Shown piece after piece: positions 8,330 to 16,823 of a stretch of 64,000 nt of DNA (the stretch's first letter is position 1; every line of letters starts with the position of its first letter). The DNA comes from RHKX01 sp963784885 (lineage in GTDB: Bacteria; Actinomycetota; Thermoleophilia; Solirubrobacterales; 70-9). The position numbers and the translations under genes are program-made. Location of the stretch: the NCBI GenBank assembly GCA_963784885.1, contig CAWATA010000007.1:62001-126000 (forward strand). Reading direction: 5' to 3'. Below the pieces are notes generated by a model, which saw nothing but the letters and a program-made list of their open reading frames with translations, searched no databases and had not been told where the DNA came from.

Positions 8330-9097
8330 ATGGACCTGCTGAAGGAGATCGGCGCGATCCTCGGCTTCGTCGCCTTCGGCGGCTTCGCCGTACTCGTCTT
8401 CATGACGTTCCAGCAGGCGCGGCATCTGCGCCGGCTGCGCGAATGGGCGGGACGCGCCCCCGAGCGCGCCGCAGCCGAGGAGGAGCGGACGGCCGCCGGC
8501 TCCGCCGAGGCGACGATGGCGGCGATGCCGCCCCTCGCCGACGGTGGACGGAGCACCGCATCAGCGACCGGGCCCGGGCGGCTCGAGCGGATGCGCGGCG
8601 AGGTCGCGTTCCGCTACGAGGAGCTCGACCGGCGCTCGCCGGTCAGTCCGATCATCCTCGGCCTCGGCATCCTCGCGCTGCTCGCCGCCGCGGTGATCGT
8701 CACCGGCGGCTTCGGTCTGCTCTCGAGCGACGGCGGCGGCGCCGCGAGCTCGACGGCGGGGAAGACGGCCAAGCAGGCCGAGCCCAAGGTGGCGGTCCTG
8801 AACGGGACGGCGCCCGAGGGTGGCGTCGGCGTGCCGGGGACCGCCAATACGGCGAGCGTGTTCGTGAAGGACGCCGGCTGGAAGGTCGGCGAGGTCGGCG
8901 ATGCGGGCAGCTTCCCGACGAGCTCGGTGATGTTCGAGGACGGCTTCAAGTCCGACGCCAAGCAGCTCGCCTCCGACCTCAGCGACCAGCTCGGAGATCT
9001 CGAGGTGGTTGCGATCACCCCCGACGTCGCCGGCGTCGCCGGCGGCGCGGATCTCGCCCTGGTGGTCGGTCAGGACGACCAGGGCATCGCCGGATGA
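8330..9097 (+). CDS. Two-TM protein with extracellular LytR_C domain (paralogue 1)
   Basis: This 255-residue membrane protein has one helix at 5-27, a cytoplasmic Ala/Glu-rich linker, a second helix at about 104-125 and an exported C-terminal domain from about 147 (PKVAVLNGT, then GWKVGEVGDAG and SSVMFEDG). That domain matches the LytR_C pattern normally found at the end of LytR-CpsA-Psr ligases; no LCP catalytic domain is present. Its ATG abuts the stop of the dehydratase gene. The next gene has the same architecture, so the pair looks like an old duplication. The function is unknown; it probably assists polysaccharide assembly or wall attachment. Confidence 0.7.
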   Translation: MDLLKEIGAILGFVAFGGFAVLVFMTFQQARHLRRLREWAGRAPERAAAEEERTAAGSAEATMAAMPPLADGGRSTASATGPGRLERMRGEVAFRYEELDRRSPVSPIILGLGILALLAAAVIVTGGFGLLSSDGGGAASSTAGKTAKQAEPKVAVLNGTAPEGGVGVPGTANTASVFVKDAGWKVGEVGDAGSFPTSSVMFEDGFKSDAKQLASDLSDQLGDLEVVAITPDVAGVAGGADLALVVGQDDQGIAG

Positions 9098-9116
9098 TCT
9101 CGCCGAGCGCCTCGCG

Positions 9117-9890
9117 ATGCACGCCGTCCTGACCGTCACCGCAGCCACCGAGTCGCTCCTCGGCAAGGGACTGCTCGTGCCCCTCGGCGGAATCGCCGCG
9201 ATCCTGGCGATGGTGGGGATGCTCCTGCTGCTGCCGATCTTCACCAATCAGCGCCGCGAGATCGCGCGGCTGACCGACTGGATGAACCGAGAGCCCGACG
9301 CCGGAACGCGCGAGTTCCGGGCGATCCAGGCGCCCGGAGCCTGGACCGGATCGACGGCCGCCGACCGCGTCACCTCCGAGCGCCCGGCGCTGGAGCGGAT
9401 CGGGACCGCCGAGCAGCGCGCGATCGAGCTCCGGCAGGCGCCGTGGTGGAAGCGAGTGATCGAGCGCGGCCCGCGGCACCCGCTCGTGATCTCGATCCTC
9501 GTGATCGTCGCCGCCGGCGCGATCTTCTTCGCCGCCGCCCGCTTCCTCCGCGCCGGCAGCAACGACAGCGCGCCGAACCGGATCGACCCGAGCACCGTCA
9601 GCGTCGTCGTCCTCAACGCGTCGAGCTCGTCCGGGCTCGCCGGTGAGGTCTCCGATCAGCTCGACAACCGCGATTTCGACGTGATCGGGACCAGCGTCGC
9701 CAACGGCGGCAGCGGCAAGAGCATCGTCCGCTACTCGAAGGGCTCGGAGCGGGAGGCCAAGCTCGTCGCCAAGGTCCTCGGGATCAGCTCGATCAAGCCG
9801 TTCGACAACGAGGCCGAGGCAGCCTCCAACAACCGGGCGGACGTCGTCGCGTTCGTCGGCGACGACGTGGCCGACGGCGGCAAGGGCTGA
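9117..9890 (+). CDS. Two-TM protein with extracellular LytR_C domain (paralogue 2)
   Basis: From ATG at 9117 the 257-residue protein has a membrane helix at about 15-40, a cytoplasmic linker with NQRREIARLTDWMNRE, a second helix at about 119-140 and a LytR_C-like domain (VSVVVLNASSSSGLAGEVSD, then SIVRYSKGSEREAKLVA). It shares the layout of the preceding gene but little sequence. The open frame extends upstream to 9009, but that part overlaps the coding end of paralogue 1 and lacks the N-terminal pattern. As with its partner, no LCP domain accompanies the LytR_C module. Confidence 0.7.
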   Translation: MHAVLTVTAATESLLGKGLLVPLGGIAAILAMVGMLLLLPIFTNQRREIARLTDWMNREPDAGTREFRAIQAPGAWTGSTAADRVTSERPALERIGTAEQRAIELRQAPWWKRVIERGPRHPLVISILVIVAAGAIFFAAARFLRAGSNDSAPNRIDPSTVSVVVLNASSSSGLAGEVSDQLDNRDFDVIGTSVANGGSGKSIVRYSKGSEREAKLVAKVLGISSIKPFDNEAEAASNNRADVVAFVGDDVADGGKG

Positions 9891-9894
9891 GCCG

Positions 9895-10347
9895 GTGAGC
9901 GACGGCCGGGCCGTGCGCGGGGCGCATCTCGGCGCGATCCTCTTCGCCGCCCTGCTCGTCCTGTCGGTGGCGACCTTCGCGGTCGAGCGCGCCGCTCGCT
10001 CCTCCGACGACGTCGTCAACACCGTCGAGCTCTCGCCGACGCTGGAGGGCGGCAGCGCCGAGGTGGCGTTCACCCTGGCCGAGGCCGATTCCGACGTCGA
10101 CGTGCTGATCATCGACGGCAACGAGGGCAGCGACGGGGACGTCGTCGCGACGCTGGCTGCGGGCGAGGGGCTCACCGCCGGGCCGCACGACTTCGACTGG
10201 GACGGCCGGTCCGACACGGGCGAGAGAGCGCCGCCCGGCCTCTACGCGCTCGAAGTCGTCCTCGGGGAGCAGGATCGCGACGTCAAGCCGCCGGGCCGGA
10301 TCGAGGTAGTGGGGCCGCTCCAGCCCCTCGAGAAGGAAGGCGGCTGA
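9895..10347 (+). CDS. Exported single-TM protein with FlgD-Ig-like domain
   Basis: This is a 150-residue protein with a GTG start. A signal-anchor helix (about 10-30) is followed by an acidic beta-rich domain with AGPHDFDWDGRSDTGERAPP then GLYALEVVLGEQ. The DWDGRxDxGxxxPPGxY pattern is the FlgD-Ig-like fold also found on many cell-surface proteins, and it does not imply flagella here. The stop overlaps the next ATG as TGATG, and GAAGGAAGG precedes it, so it is translated with the polymerase gene. A role in glycan display or assembly is inference from position. Confidence 0.6.
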   Translation: MSDGRAVRGAHLGAILFAALLVLSVATFAVERAARSSDDVVNTVELSPTLEGGSAEVAFTLAEADSDVDVLIIDGNEGSDGDVVATLAAGEGLTAGPHDFDWDGRSDTGERAPPGLYALEVVLGEQDRDVKPPGRIEVVGPLQPLEKEGG

Positions 10348-11825
10348 TGGACGAGCCGCTGCTCTGGCTCGCGACGCTCGCCTGCGCGCTGCTCGCGGCG
10401 GCGGGGCTGATTCCGGCGCTGCGGCGGCGGACTCGGATCGCCACTCTGACCATCGCGGTGCTGATCGCACCGGTTCTCGTGCTCGCCGACAGCTGGGACA
10501 GCGAGAAGATCGCCGACCTCCGCGACAGCCCGGCCCTGCTGCTGGCGGGGTTGGCCGCCGCCGCGGTCGGCCTCGTCGTCCTCGGATCGATCTTCCGCCG
10601 CCGGCCGCTGTGGCTGGCGGCGGCGCTGATCGCGGCGATGCCTTTCCGGGTACCGATCGACCTCGGGGGCGGCGACGCCAACCTGCTGCTGCCGCTCTAC
10701 GCGGTGATCGGGGGCGGCCTCGCGGCGACCGTCTGGGGCGCCTGGCGCGACCCGGCGCCGGCCGGGCAGCCGATCGACCGTGGCCCGTGGATCGCCGCGA
10801 TCGGGTGGGCGCTCGCCGCAGTGGTGGCCCTCTACGCGATCCAACTCGCCTACGCCGACGACCTCACGCACGGCCTGCAGAACGTCGCCTTCTTCATCGC
10901 GCCGTTCGCGGCGCTCTACCTGTTGCTGTCGGAGACCCGCTGGGACCGCGCGGCGATGCGGACGATCGTCTGGGTTCTCGCGATCGAGGGTGTGGTGTTC
11001 CTGCTCGTCGGCGCCGCCGAGTACGCCTCCGGCGAACTGCTCTGGAACGACAAGGTGATCTCGGGCAACGAGGCGCACACCTACTTCCGGGTCAACTCGC
11101 TGTTCTGGGACCCGAACATCCTCGGCCGCTACCTCGCGGTGACGATGACCGTGCTCGCGGCGGTCGTCGCCTACGGTCGCCGTCCGCGCGAGATCTGGGG
11201 CGCCGCCGCCTGTTTCGCCCTCTTCCTGCTCCTCCTGCTCGCCAGCTATTCGCAGACGAGCACGCTGTCGCTGTTCGCCGGCCTGCTGGTGCTGCTCGCC
11301 GCCCGCTGGGGCGTCGCCCGGGGGATCGCCGTCGCCGTCGCGACCGCGGTCGCTCTCGCGGCCGTGGTCGTGCTGATCGCCGCCGGCGGGCTGAGCAGCG
11401 AGACGACGAGCGGGCGTGCCGGGCTGATCGACGGCGGGCTCGAGATCGCGCGGGACCACCCGGTCGCGGGGATCGGCGCCGGCGGCTTCGGCGAGGAGTT
11501 CGCCGCCCGCTACTCCGAGGGCGAGGGATTCGCCGCCGAGAGCCACACCGAGCCGGTGACGATCGCCGCCGAGCAGGGCGCGATCGGCCTGATCGCCTAC
11601 GCGGCGCTGCTCGTCGTCACGTTCGGGGGGCTGCTGTCGGGGGCCGGGCTGGCGCTCCGCGGCCGGGCGCGCGGGACCGCCCTGGCTGCGACCCTGCTTG
11701 CGATCTACGTGCTGATGTTCGTCCACAGCCTCGGCTACGCGGCCTTCCTCACCGACCCGATCACCTGGGCGGTGCTCGCGATCGCCGGCGTCGCGGTCGT
11801 CCGCGCCCCGCGCCCGAGCGGCTGA
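10347..11825 (+). CDS. O-antigen ligase/polymerase (Wzy-like) family membrane protein
   Basis: This 492-residue protein has about a dozen hydrophobic segments spread over its length. The large periplasmic-type loop after residue 220 contains FRVNSLFWDPNILGRYLA and is followed by SYSQTSTLSLFAG, and then by IARDHPVAGIGAGGFGEEF and ESHTEPVTIAAEQGAIGLIAY. The D(P)N..GRYL and H(P)..G.G..F patterns with ExG are typical of Wzy_C/O-antigen ligase proteins. It should polymerise lipid-linked repeat units at the outer face of the membrane, downstream of the flippase encoded next. Confidence 0.82.
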   Translation: MDEPLLWLATLACALLAAAGLIPALRRRTRIATLTIAVLIAPVLVLADSWDSEKIADLRDSPALLLAGLAAAAVGLVVLGSIFRRRPLWLAAALIAAMPFRVPIDLGGGDANLLLPLYAVIGGGLAATVWGAWRDPAPAGQPIDRGPWIAAIGWALAAVVALYAIQLAYADDLTHGLQNVAFFIAPFAALYLLLSETRWDRAAMRTIVWVLAIEGVVFLLVGAAEYASGELLWNDKVISGNEAHTYFRVNSLFWDPNILGRYLAVTMTVLAAVVAYGRRPREIWGAAACFALFLLLLLASYSQTSTLSLFAGLLVLLAARWGVARGIAVAVATAVALAAVVVLIAAGGLSSETTSGRAGLIDGGLEIARDHPVAGIGAGGFGEEFAARYSEGEGFAAESHTEPVTIAAEQGAIGLIAYAALLVVTFGGLLSGAGLALRGRARGTALAATLLAIYVLMFVHSLGYAAFLTDPITWAVLAIAGVAVVRAPRPSG

Positions 11826-11837
11826 TCGGAGGAGCCG

Positions 11838-13394
11838 GTGCTCGACTACCTCCGCCGACTCGCCACCACCGGCTTCGCATACACGGCTGCGAGCGTCGCT
11901 TCGAAGGTACTCGCGGTCCTGCTGCTGCCGCTCTACACGAGCCACCTCAGCACCGCCGACTACGGGCAGGCGGAGCTCCTGTTCTCGACCGTGGTCGCGG
12001 CCAGCATCGTCATCAGGCTCGGGTTGATCGAGGCGCTGCTGCGCTTCTACTACCTGCCGAACGAGCGCGGGGACCGGGTCATCGCGACCGGCTTCGGGGC
12101 GCTGTTCTGGACGACCACGGCGGCGGCGCTGCTCGCCCTGCCCTTCGCTTCGCAGATCGGCGACCTGCTCAGTGGCGAGGCGCTCGACCCTGGCCTCGTG
12201 CGGATAGCGATCGGCGGCCTCTGGGTGCTGACGCTCTACGAGTACATGGTCACCCTGTTCCGGCTCGACGAGCGCGCCAAGGCGTACTTCGCCTTCACGA
12301 TCGGCAACGTCGTGGTCGCGATCCCGCTGACGGTGACCCTCGTCGTCGGCCTGAACGAGGGCGCCGAGGGGCTGCTGCTCGGTTCCTACCTCGCAGGGCT
12401 CCCGTTCCTGCTCTGGCTGGTCTGGGCCGAGCGCCGGCGGCTCAGCCTCCGGCCCGACCGCGAACTGCTGCGGCGGATGTTCCGCTTCGGCCTGCCGACG
12501 ATGCCGGCGGAGATGTCGATCTACTCGCTCGCGTTCATCGACCGGATCATCATCGCCCGCTCGATCGGGCTCGCCGAGCTCGGCCTCTACGGGCTCGCCT
12601 TCAAGTTCAGCCAGGCTATCCAGGTCGTCGTCCGCGGCTTCCAGCTCGCCTGGCCGCCGCTCGCCTACTCGATCCGCGACGACGAGGAGGCCCGCCGCGC
12701 CTACGCGGTCGTCCTCACCGCCTTCACCGCTCTCTGCGGCTTCATCGTCGTCGGCATGTGGCTGGAGGCGCGCTGGATCGTCCGCCTGCTCGCCGACGCC
12801 CGGTTCTTCGACTCCTACGAGGCGATCGGCCCGCTCGCGCTCGGCGCCGCCCTCTACGGCGTCTACCTGGCGCTCGTCGTGATCCTCGGCCGGACCGGGA
12901 AGACGCAGTACAACTTCCCGGTCACGATCGTCGCGACGATCGCCAACGTCATTCTCAACCTGATCCTCGTCCCGGCCTGGGGGATCGTCGGTGCCGGCGT
13001 CGCGCTGATCGTCTCCTATCTGATCGTGATCGTCCTGATCTACGGCGTCAGCCGGAGGATCTTCCCGATCCCCTGGCAGTGGGGCCGCCTCGCCGTCGTC
13101 GTCGGTGCCGGCGTCGTTCTGGTCGCGGCCGGGGACCTGCTGCTGCCGACCGACGGCGCCGTCGGGTTCCTCTCCCGGCTCGCCGTCCTCGCGCTCTATC
13201 CCGTGATCCTCTGGTTCGGAGGCGCGATCAACCGTGACGAGCGCGCCCAGGTCCGGTCGCTGATCAGCGAGGGCAACCTCCGCGATCGCCTCGCAGCGAT
13301 GCGCAGGGAGCGGGCGACGGAGAGCGACGAGCAGGCGCGGGCCGAGGAGCTGTACGAGCAGGAGATCCGCGACAGCGATCGCGGGAACTTCTGA
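11838..13394 (+). CDS. Wzx-type polysaccharide flippase (MOP superfamily)
   Basis: This 518-residue protein begins with GTG at 11838 behind GGAGGAG. Twelve to fourteen hydrophobic helices and the N-terminal pattern (TAASVASKVLAVLLLPLYTSHLSTADYG split over helix 1) are those of oligosaccharide flippases; FRFGLPTMPAEMSIYSLAF starts the second half. The charged C-terminal tail (after about 460) is cytoplasmic. It should flip undecaprenyl-linked repeat units outward for the Wzy-like protein encoded just before. The gene ends before a long hairpin at 13404-13487. Confidence 0.88.
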   Translation: MLDYLRRLATTGFAYTAASVASKVLAVLLLPLYTSHLSTADYGQAELLFSTVVAASIVIRLGLIEALLRFYYLPNERGDRVIATGFGALFWTTTAAALLALPFASQIGDLLSGEALDPGLVRIAIGGLWVLTLYEYMVTLFRLDERAKAYFAFTIGNVVVAIPLTVTLVVGLNEGAEGLLLGSYLAGLPFLLWLVWAERRRLSLRPDRELLRRMFRFGLPTMPAEMSIYSLAFIDRIIIARSIGLAELGLYGLAFKFSQAIQVVVRGFQLAWPPLAYSIRDDEEARRAYAVVLTAFTALCGFIVVGMWLEARWIVRLLADARFFDSYEAIGPLALGAALYGVYLALVVILGRTGKTQYNFPVTIVATIANVILNLILVPAWGIVGAGVALIVSYLIVIVLIYGVSRRIFPIPWQWGRLAVVVGAGVVLVAAGDLLLPTDGAVGFLSRLAVLALYPVILWFGGAINRDERAQVRSLISEGNLRDRLAAMRRERATESDEQARAEELYEQEIRDSDRGNF

Positions 13395-13403
13395 GCGTTT
13401 CGT

Positions 13404-13487
13404 GGCCGGGCCGGGGAGGCCCGCCCGGACCTATTGCAGCCGGGACCCTTGATGGGCGCATTCCGGCCGAACCTCCCCGGCCCGGCT
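13404..13487. other. Long intergenic hairpin with conserved apical core (copy 2)
   Basis: Between the convergent stops of the flippase and a glycosyltransferase, CCGGGCCGGGGAGG (13406-13419) pairs perfectly with 13472-13485. CCGGA (13425-13429) pairs with TCCGG (13462-13466), and CCTAT (13430-13434) with ATGGG (13452-13456), leaving a CGCAT bulge. The apical core GGACCTATTGC-N12-TGATGGGCGC is identical to copy 1 at 1171-1203, while the outer stem is entirely different but still paired. Confidence 0.6.
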
Positions 13488-13549
13488 CTCGTCGCGTCTT
13501 GCCTGCCGCGGTCCCCCGCGGTGAGCGGGGAGAGGTGGGCACTGGCGCG

Positions 13550-14503
13550 CTAGGCGCCGGCCTCCAGCCCCTCGTTGTAGGCCTCCGCCAGCTCGCGGAT
13601 GCCCTCGCCGGACGGATTCCACGCCTTGCGGGCGTGCAGCCGGTACCAGCCGGGGTCGTGGCCCGGCAGGACCGCTGCCGCCAGGGCGCGCGGGAGGTAG
13701 GAGAAGGCGGTGAGGGCACGGACGGTCGCCGCCGCGGCGGCGCCGTGGTGCTTGCGCATGTAGAGGTCGCGATTGCGGTGGAACTCGACGACGCGGCGGG
13801 CGCCGGCGGAGCGGTCGTTGGCGAGTTGCTCGTGGTGGATCGCCCGCGCCGCCGGGACGAAGAGCGTGTGGTATCCGGCGTCGCCGAGGCGCTTGCAGAA
13901 GTCGGTCTCGTCCGAGTAGACGAAGAAGTCGGGGTCGAGCCAGCCGACCGCCTCGGCCGCGGAGCGGCGGACGAGGAGCGCCGACGACTGCGCCCAGCCG
14001 ACCGTCCTCGTCGCAGCGCCGCCGCTCTCGGTGACGAGCCGGCGGTGCAGGAAGAGGGCCTGCGCGAGCGCGGTGCCGACGCCGGGAAGCCGCCAGGCGC
14101 AGGGCTGGGGCGTGCCGTCGGGGGCGAGCAGCTGCGCTCCCGCGGCGCCGGCCCCGGGATCGGAGCGAAGGGCGCCGAGCAGCGCCTCGGCACAACCGCG
14201 CCGCACCTCGGAGTCCTCGTTCAGCAGCAGGCAGAACTCGCCCTTGGCGGACTCGAGCAGCAACGAGTCGTTCAGCGCCTTGCCCTGGCGGCGCTCGGTG
14301 ACGATCAGCCGGAGGTGGTTGCCGATCTCGCGCTCCCGCTGGGCGATCTGAGCCACGAGGTCGACCGATCCGTCGTCGGAGGCGTTGTCGAGGACGAGGA
14401 TCTCGTGCTCGACGCCCGCCGGGTGGCACGCGGCGATCGCGCGCAGGCAGGTGGCCAGATGCTCGCGCCCGTTGGTGTTGACGACGCAGTAGGAGAGCTC
14501 CAT
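13550..14503 (-). CDS. Family 2 glycosyltransferase (rhamnosyl/galactofuranosyl-type)
   Basis: From ATG at 14503 the 317-residue protein is a GT-A transferase. It begins ELSYCVVNTNGREHLATCL and has LVLDNASDDGS (nucleotide binding), LLLNEDSEV (the DxD-like metal site) and YSDETDFCKRLGDAGY (the acceptor or catalytic acidic motif), a pattern of rhamnosyl-type GT2 enzymes. It should add a sugar to the lipid-linked repeat unit at the inner membrane face. The start is only 17 bases from the divergent start at 14521. An upstream ATG at 14554 would overlap that gene and is less likely. Confidence 0.87.
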   Translation of the reverse strand: MELSYCVVNTNGREHLATCLRAIAACHPAGVEHEILVLDNASDDGSVDLVAQIAQREREIGNHLRLIVTERRQGKALNDSLLLESAKGEFCLLLNEDSEVRRGCAEALLGALRSDPGAGAAGAQLLAPDGTPQPCAWRLPGVGTALAQALFLHRRLVTESGGAATRTVGWAQSSALLVRRSAAEAVGWLDPDFFVYSDETDFCKRLGDAGYHTLFVPAARAIHHEQLANDRSAGARRVVEFHRNRDLYMRKHHGAAAAATVRALTAFSYLPRALAAAVLPGHDPGWYRLHARKAWNPSGEGIRELAEAYNEGLEAGA

Positions 14504-14520
14504 CGGGACAATCGTCGCCC

Positions 14521-15672
14521 ATGACGGCGCTCCGGGTCTCCCTGGTCGATCCATCGGCGTTCACGCCGCCCTACGACCGCTCGCTCGCGGCCGCGCTCGC
14601 GCGCGCCGGCGCCGACGTCGAGCTGCTCACCAGCCGCTTCCCCTACGGCCCGGTCCCGCCGGCCGCCGGCTACCGGGTCGAGGAGTGCTTCTACCGCCGC
14701 AGCTCCGGCCTCGAGGCCGGCGGCCGCCTGCGCCAGGCCGCGAAGGCCATCGAGCACGGACCGGGGATGCTGGCGGCCCGGCGCCGCCTCGCCGGCGCCG
14801 ACGTCGAGCACTGGCAGTGGACGACCCTGCCGGCGGTCGACCGCTTCCTGATCGGCCCCGATCCCGGCCACCCGCGCGTGGTCACACTCCACTACCCGCT
14901 GCCGAGGCCGGGCGATCGCCGCGGGCTCGCCCGCGAGCGCCGTTACCTCGATCGCTTCGACGCCGTCGTCGTCCACACCGAGGGAGCCGGCGAGCGGCTC
15001 CGCGCCGAGGTCGGGATCGCGGCATCGAAGGTCGAGGTGATCCCCCACGGCCCTCTCGACTACCTGACCGAGCTCCCGGACGAGGTGCCGCTGCCGCCGG
15101 AGCTCGCGGCGGTGGAGGGTCCGGTGATCCTGTTCTTCGGGCTGCTGCGCCCCTACAAGGGGATCGACACCCTGCTCGAGGCCTTCGCCTCGGTCGAGGG
15201 AGCTGAGCTCTGGATCGCGGGTATGCCGCGGATGCCGCTGGGACCGCTGCAGGAGCTCGCCGCTCGCGCGCCGGGCACCGTGCGCTTCCTGCCCCGGTTC
15301 ATCTCCGACCCCGAGATCCCGCCGCTCCTGCGCCGTGCCGACGTGCTCGCGCTGCCCTACCGGGAGATCGAGCAGTCCGGCGTCCTCTACGCCGGCCTCG
15401 CGTTCGGCAAGCCCATGGTCCTCGGCGACGTCGGCGGCTTCGCCGAGTTCGGCCGCCGCCACGATGCCGCCCGGCTCGTCCCTCCAGGTGACGCGACGGC
15501 GCTCGCGACGGCCCTCGGCGAGCTCGTCGCCGACCCGGCCGAGCGCGAGCGACTCGCGACGTCCGCCCGTCGCGCCGTCGCCGAGTCCCACGGCTGGGAT
15601 GCGATCGCCGAGCGCACGCTGGCGCTCTACCGCCGCCTCCGCGACGACCGCGCCGCGGCCGGCAGCCGATAA
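14521..15672 (+). CDS. Family 4 (GT-B) glycosyltransferase
   Basis: This 383-residue cytosolic or membrane-associated GT-B enzyme has an N-terminal acceptor domain and a C-terminal GT4 domain. The latter has KVEVIPHGPLDYL, ILFFGLLRPYKGIDTLLEAF, VRFLPRFISDPEIPPLLRRA and the E-x7-E-like segment around YREIEQSGVLYAGLAFGKP, followed by GGFAEF. It should transfer a nucleotide-activated sugar with retention. It starts a four-gene plus-strand run with the next GT2 (11-base gap) and the initiating transferase. The sugar specificity cannot be read from the sequence. Confidence 0.88.
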   Translation: MTALRVSLVDPSAFTPPYDRSLAAALARAGADVELLTSRFPYGPVPPAAGYRVEECFYRRSSGLEAGGRLRQAAKAIEHGPGMLAARRRLAGADVEHWQWTTLPAVDRFLIGPDPGHPRVVTLHYPLPRPGDRRGLARERRYLDRFDAVVVHTEGAGERLRAEVGIAASKVEVIPHGPLDYLTELPDEVPLPPELAAVEGPVILFFGLLRPYKGIDTLLEAFASVEGAELWIAGMPRMPLGPLQELAARAPGTVRFLPRFISDPEIPPLLRRADVLALPYREIEQSGVLYAGLAFGKPMVLGDVGGFAEFGRRHDAARLVPPGDATALATALGELVADPAERERLATSARRAVAESHGWDAIAERTLALYRRLRDDRAAAGSR

Positions 15673-15683
15673 TCGGAGGACGC

Positions 15684-16823
15684 ATGGGACTCGCCCGGAA
15701 GATCTTCTGGGGCTCGGTCGCGGGCCTCGTCCACACGCACGTCACCTATCCGCTGACGCTGGCGGCGCTGAAGCGGCTGCGCGACGACCGCGGTCCCGCG
15801 TCCGTCACCCCGCGCGAGCCTCCGCGGGTGTCGCTGATCATCGCCGCATTCGACGAGGAGGAGGTGATCGCCGCCAAGGTCGCCGACGCCCTCGCCCAGG
15901 ACTACCCGCGCGAGCGGGTCGAGCTGATCGTCGCCTCCGACGGATCCGGCGACCGCACCGTCGAGCTCGCGCGCGAGGCGGGAGCGGACATGGTGCTCGA
16001 CCTCCCGCGCGGCGGCAAGATGGCGACCCAGAACGAGGCAGTGGCTCGCTCGAGCGGCGAGATCGTCGCCTTCAGCGACGCCAACTCGACCTGGGAGCCC
16101 GGGGCGCTGCAGGCACTCGCCGCGGCCTTCGACGACCCCGCCGTCGGCTACGCCTGCGGGCGGGTGGAGTTCGCCGATCCCGAGGGCGACAACGAGGAGG
16201 GCGCCTATTGGCGCTACGAGATGGCGGTCCGCGAGCTCGAGTCGGGCCTCGGCGGCATCACCGCCGGCAACGGCGGCATCTACGCGGTCCGCCGGGCCGC
16301 CTACAGATTCCTCGAACCGTCGCGCAGCCATGACCTCTCCTTTCCGTTCGAGCTTCGGCGGGAGGGCTGGCGCTCGGTCGACGTACCCGGCGCCCGGGCG
16401 AGCGAGAAGATGGTCCCCTCGATCGAGGGCGAGTTCGCCCGCAAGCGCCGGATGATGGCCGGGCTCGCCGACATCGTCGTCGCCGACCGGATGTGGGATC
16501 CGCGCGGCTACGGCCCGCTGTTCGGCTATGAGATCTTCTCCCACCGCCTGCTGCGCTACGCGAGCCCGCTCCTGCATGCGACCGCGTTCGCCGCCAATCT
16601 GCTGCTGCTCCGCCGTGGCCTGATCTACCGGCTCGCGCTCGCCGCCCAGGTCGCGCTGCTCGGAGCTGCCGCGGCCGGCGATGCGCTCCCCGGCCCCGCC
16701 GGTCGCGCCGCAAGGATCGCCCGCTATTACGTACTCGTCACCGCCTCGATCGCGCTCGGGTTCCGCGACCGTCTCAGGGACGGGGCGCCGGGCGCTTGGG
16801 AGAAGTCGGAGGGCACGCGGTGA
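15684..16823 (+). CDS. Family 2 glycosyltransferase with C-terminal membrane helices
   Basis: This 379-residue GT-A protein starts at an ATG behind TCGGAGGA. It has VSLIIAAFDEEEVIAAKV, VASDGSGDRT, then AFSDANSTWEPGAL (D-x-D-like metal site), GNGGIYAVRRAAY and EFARKRRMMAGLAD, the Q/RxxRW-like position of processive and related GT2 enzymes. Hydrophobic helices follow at about residues 295-345. The gene ends in a GTGA overlap with the sugar transferase gene. It probably builds the repeat unit; a processive polymer role is possible but not shown. Confidence 0.85.
   Translation: MGLARKIFWGSVAGLVHTHVTYPLTLAALKRLRDDRGPASVTPREPPRVSLIIAAFDEEEVIAAKVADALAQDYPRERVELIVASDGSGDRTVELAREAGADMVLDLPRGGKMATQNEAVARSSGEIVAFSDANSTWEPGALQALAAAFDDPAVGYACGRVEFADPEGDNEEGAYWRYEMAVRELESGLGGITAGNGGIYAVRRAAYRFLEPSRSHDLSFPFELRREGWRSVDVPGARASEKMVPSIEGEFARKRRMMAGLADIVVADRMWDPRGYGPLFGYEIFSHRLLRYASPLLHATAFAANLLLLRRGLIYRLALAAQVALLGAAAAGDALPGPAGRAARIARYYVLVTASIALGFRDRLRDGAPGAWEKSEGTR

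Noticed and set aside
5702..8425. A continuous minus-strand frame of more than 900 codons through the dehydratase gene.
   Set aside because: Only its last 231 codons (the DedA protein) have family motifs. The rest is the antisense of a well-supported gene and is an effect of high GC.
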